Assembly: GCA_046728055.1 (NCBI GenBank)
Contig: JBKPDU010000047.1
Location: 1-16,282 of the forward strand
From: AC-69 sp046728055
Lineage (GTDB): Bacteria > Actinomycetota > UBA4738 > HRBIN12
DNA length: 16,282 nt
Direction: 5' to 3'
A program made the position numbers and the translations under genes. How positions within the stretch are numbered: position 1 is the stretch's first letter; each line of letters begins with the position of its first letter. The notes under the pieces were generated by a model. The model did not search any database. It worked only from the letters and a program-made list of their open reading frames with translations, and had not been told where the DNA came from. Shown here in pieces: positions 14,777 to 16,282 of the stretch.

Positions 14777-15100
14777 ATGGAGCAGAACCAGCAGCCGGCT
14801 GGGTTGACCGAGGACCAGGTCCTCGACGCCCTGCGCAACGTGTTCGATCCCGAGCTCGGGATCAACATCGTCGACCTCGGCCTCGTGTACTCGGTGAAGA
14901 TCGAGGACGGCGTCGTCCATATCGAGTACACGCTCACCACCATGGGCTGCCCCATCGGCCCGCTGATCGAGCAGCAGATGCAACAGCTGCTGGCCACCGT
15001 CCCCGGTGTCGACGGTGTGGATGCTGAGATGGTTCTCAGGCCGCCGTGGAGCCCGGAGATGATGTCCGAGGAGGCTAAGGCCGCTCTGGGCGTCTTCTAG
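14777..15100 (+). CDS. DUF59/MIP18-family metal-sulfur cluster assembly factor (SufT-like)
   Basis: 107 aa, a single MIP18/DUF59 domain: FDPELGINIVDLGLVY (residues 23-38) and TTMGCP with the invariant Cys58. Members help deliver or mature Fe-S clusters. Staphylococcal SufT is reported to matter when demand for lipoic acid is high, because lipoyl synthase consumes Fe-S clusters (literature memory). In this window, rich in lipoate-dependent enzymes and with lipB, such a role is attractive but inferred. Actinobacterial relatives often sit beside suf genes, but none is visible here. PaaD-like roles in phenylacetate metabolism are an alternative, but there are no paa genes nearby. Probably leaderless, with no Shine-Dalgarno before ATG 14777. 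Confidence 0.88.
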   Translation: MEQNQQPAGLTEDQVLDALRNVFDPELGINIVDLGLVYSVKIEDGVVHIEYTLTTMGCPIGPLIEQQMQQLLATVPGVDGVDAEMVLRPPWSPEMMSEEAKAALGVF

Positions 15101-15135
15101 TTAGTCAGGCGGATGCCCAGCATCTGGATGGCCCC

Positions 15136-15165
15136 TTGACTTTGCACTTGCAGGACGACGAAAAT
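15136..15165 (+). promoter_or_regulatory. Candidate promoter for the sulfurtransferase gene
   Basis: TTGACT (15136-15141) matches a sigma-70-type -35 in five of six positions. GAAAAT (15160-15165) is a weaker -10 at an 18-nt spacing. A start near 15172 would give a leader of about 218 nt. Confidence 0.45.
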
Positions 15166-15216
15166 CCCCGATCGAATCCGAGTATCGGAGTCGGAATTCC
15201 TTGATCCGAACGCGCT

Positions 15217-15321
15217 GCTACGGGGTGGTGGGGGCCATGATCCCCTGCCGTCTGTGCTGTAGCGGTGTCGGCGCCCGCCCGGGGGCGCACCGCAACCTCC
15301 CGCCGGTCTGATCCCGCGGGA
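15217..15321 (+). promoter_or_regulatory. Structured putative 5' leader with alternative hairpins
   Basis: GCGGTG (15262-15267) pairs with CACCGC (15288-15293), continued inward by CGCCC/GGGCG, giving about 11 bp of stem with an internal bulge. An upstream arm GCTAC (15217-15221) pairs with GTAGC (15259-15263), sharing bases 15262-15263 with the other stem, so the two are mutually exclusive at their ends. A 10-nt palindrome TCCCGCGGGA follows (15312-15321). I do not recognise any known riboswitch class. Confidence 0.35.
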
Positions 15322-15377
15322 ACCCTCCGGGAACGATCCACCGATCTCTTGCTCGATGGTTGTCATGCACAGGGAGG

Positions 15378-15384
15378 AAGGAGG
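15378..15384 (+). promoter_or_regulatory. Strong ribosome binding site of the sulfurtransferase
   Basis: AAGGAGG lies 5 nt before ATG 15390, with a second GGGAGG at 15372-15377. This duplicated, near-perfect site contrasts with the absence of any site before gcvT and the SufT-like gene, and it fixes the start at 15390 rather than an upstream in-frame codon. Confidence 0.75.
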
Positions 15385-15389
15385 AGACG

Positions 15390-16232
15390 ATGAGCGGGTA
15401 CGCCAACCCCGAGGCGTTGGTCGAGACGGACTGGCTCGAGGAGCACCTGAACGACCCCGGCATCCGGGTGATCGAGGTCGACGAGGACACGGAGGCCTAC
15501 GAGAAGGGACACATCCCCGGCGCCGTGGCGTGGAACTGGAACACGGACCTGCACGCGAAGGTGGGCCGGGAGTATGCGACGCAGGCGGAGTTCTCCGACC
15601 TGCTTTCGCGGGCCGGGGTGGCCCCGGGCACCACGGTGGTGCTGTACGGAGGCAACAACAACTGGTTCGCGGCCTACGCGTACTGGCTCCTGAAGCTCCG
15701 GGGGTTCGATGACGTGAAGCTCCTGAACGGTGGGAGGAAGAAGTGGGAGCTCGAGAGTCGTGAGCTCACGCAGGACGCGCCGGCGATCGAGGCCACCGGA
15801 TTCACGATCGAAGGAAACGAGCGCCCTGAGATCCGGGTCCTCCGAGACGAGGTCCTGGCCAAGGTGGGCAAGACGGTCTTCGTCGACGTCCGTTCCCCCG
15901 AGGAGTATCGGGGGGAGAAGCTGGCCCCCGATCACCTACCACAGGAGCAGTCGCAAGTTCCTGGCCACATCCCGGCGGCCGCGAACATCCCGTGGGTAAA
16001 GGCGGCGAACGACGACGGCACGTTCAAGACGGCGGATGAACTCAAGGCCCTGTACGAGGGCCAGGGCGTGACTCCGGATCGGGAGGTCATCGCCTACTGC
16101 CGCATCGGCGAGCGCTCCAGCCACACGTGGTTCGCGCTGACCGAGCTGCTCGGCTACGGCGCCGTCAAGAACTACGACGGGTCGTGGACGGAATACGGCT
16201 CACTCGTGGGGGCGCCGGTGGAGAAGGGGTAG
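15390..16232 (+). CDS. Thiosulfate/3-mercaptopyruvate sulfurtransferase, two rhodanese domains (CysA2/CysA3-like)
   Basis: 280 aa. Two rhodanese domains: an inactive N-terminal one (about 8-125, with YGGNNNWFA where the catalytic cysteine loop would be) and an active C-terminal one (about 145-278) with YCRIGERSSHTW, catalytic Cys237. HLPQEQSQ-x-PGHIP, LLNGGRKKWEL and KNYDGSWTEYGSLVGAP match mycobacterial CysA2/CysA3 closely (from memory). It transfers sulfane sulfur from thiosulfate or mercaptopyruvate to cyanide or thiols, and functions in sulfur trafficking or persulfide handling. No signal peptide, so cytoplasmic. Preceded by a long gap with a possible promoter and structured leader. In mycobacteria a small DUF1416 protein gene (sseC) adjoins it, and the window ends too soon to see whether one follows. 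Confidence 0.94.
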   Translation: MSGYANPEALVETDWLEEHLNDPGIRVIEVDEDTEAYEKGHIPGAVAWNWNTDLHAKVGREYATQAEFSDLLSRAGVAPGTTVVLYGGNNNWFAAYAYWLLKLRGFDDVKLLNGGRKKWELESRELTQDAPAIEATGFTIEGNERPEIRVLRDEVLAKVGKTVFVDVRSPEEYRGEKLAPDHLPQEQSQVPGHIPAAANIPWVKAANDDGTFKTADELKALYEGQGVTPDREVIAYCRIGERSSHTWFALTELLGYGAVKNYDGSWTEYGSLVGAPVEKG

Positions 16233-16282
16233 CCGTCGTCCCCTCGTGCTTCCATTCGCCCTGGTGGGCGGCTATCCAGGCA

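Larger units (their letters stand above)
15101..15389. other. Gene-free region before the sulfurtransferase
   Basis: No coding frame with family character is visible on either strand. It holds a small hairpin just after the SufT-like stop (GATGC-CCA-GCATC, 15112-15124, no T-tract), a candidate promoter (15136-15165), TCCGA-GTA-TCGGA nearby, and a strongly structured stretch at 15217-15321. See the separate entries. Confidence 0.6.

Noticed and set aside
15642..15670. Missing catalytic cysteine in the first rhodanese domain as a sign of decay
   Set aside because: Two-domain sulfurtransferases normally keep only the C-terminal active site, so this is usual for the family.
16258..16282. Possible terminator hairpin after the sulfurtransferase
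   Set aside because: Only a 5-bp CCTGG/CCAGG stem is visible before the window ends, and no T-tract can be seen.

Overview
The window is GC-rich with strong G/C bias at codon third positions. It contains no mobile element, CRISPR array, rRNA or tRNA that I can recognise. The gene families point to an actinobacterium or a close high-GC relative: a sulfurtransferase that closely resembles mycobacterial CysA2/CysA3, a LipB with mycobacterial-style active-site spacing, and apparently leaderless genes with a -10 box about 6 nt before the ATG. I cannot name a genus.

Layout. Positions 1-1373 (minus) hold a membrane-bound two-PAS histidine kinase whose C-terminal ATPase domain lies outside the window. 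Positions 1429-3388 (minus) encode a stand-alone E1 alpha/beta pair of branched-chain 2-oxoacid dehydrogenase type. The beta subunit lacks 13 residues just before its cofactor-binding glutamate. A divergent region with a CsoR/CstR-like palindrome and a GC-rich hairpin separates this pair from a thioredoxin-TPR protein and a SAM-dependent methyltransferase (3589-5152, plus).

Positions 5128-10802 (minus) form a tight operon read as lpd, E1 alpha, E1 beta, E2, lipB: a complete 2-oxoacid dehydrogenase complex plus the octanoyltransferase that starts lipoylation of its E2. Divergent from it is gcvT (10849-11955, plus), whose glycine cleavage system also needs lipoate and the L protein (Lpd). Positions 11959-14705 (minus) hold a NarL-type response regulator, a histidine kinase with an N-terminal degenerate receiver (Glu in place of the phosphoacceptor Asp), and a lipoprotein of unknown function. 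Positions 14777-15100 (plus) encode a DUF59/SufT-like Fe-S assembly factor. After a 289-nt structured gap comes a two-domain sulfurtransferase (15390-16232).

How it fits together. The middle of the window is centred on lipoate-dependent one- and two-carbon/acyl metabolism: two E1 pairs, one E2, Lpd, LipB and GcvT. A SufT-like protein may support Fe-S delivery to lipoyl synthase, which is not in the window. Thioredoxin and sulfurtransferase genes add a thiol/sulfur theme. I see no clearly new defence or mobile system. The items most worth checking are the E1 beta deletion, the palindromic operator overlapping the bkd promoter, the Glu-substituted receiver kinase, and the long leader before the sulfurtransferase.
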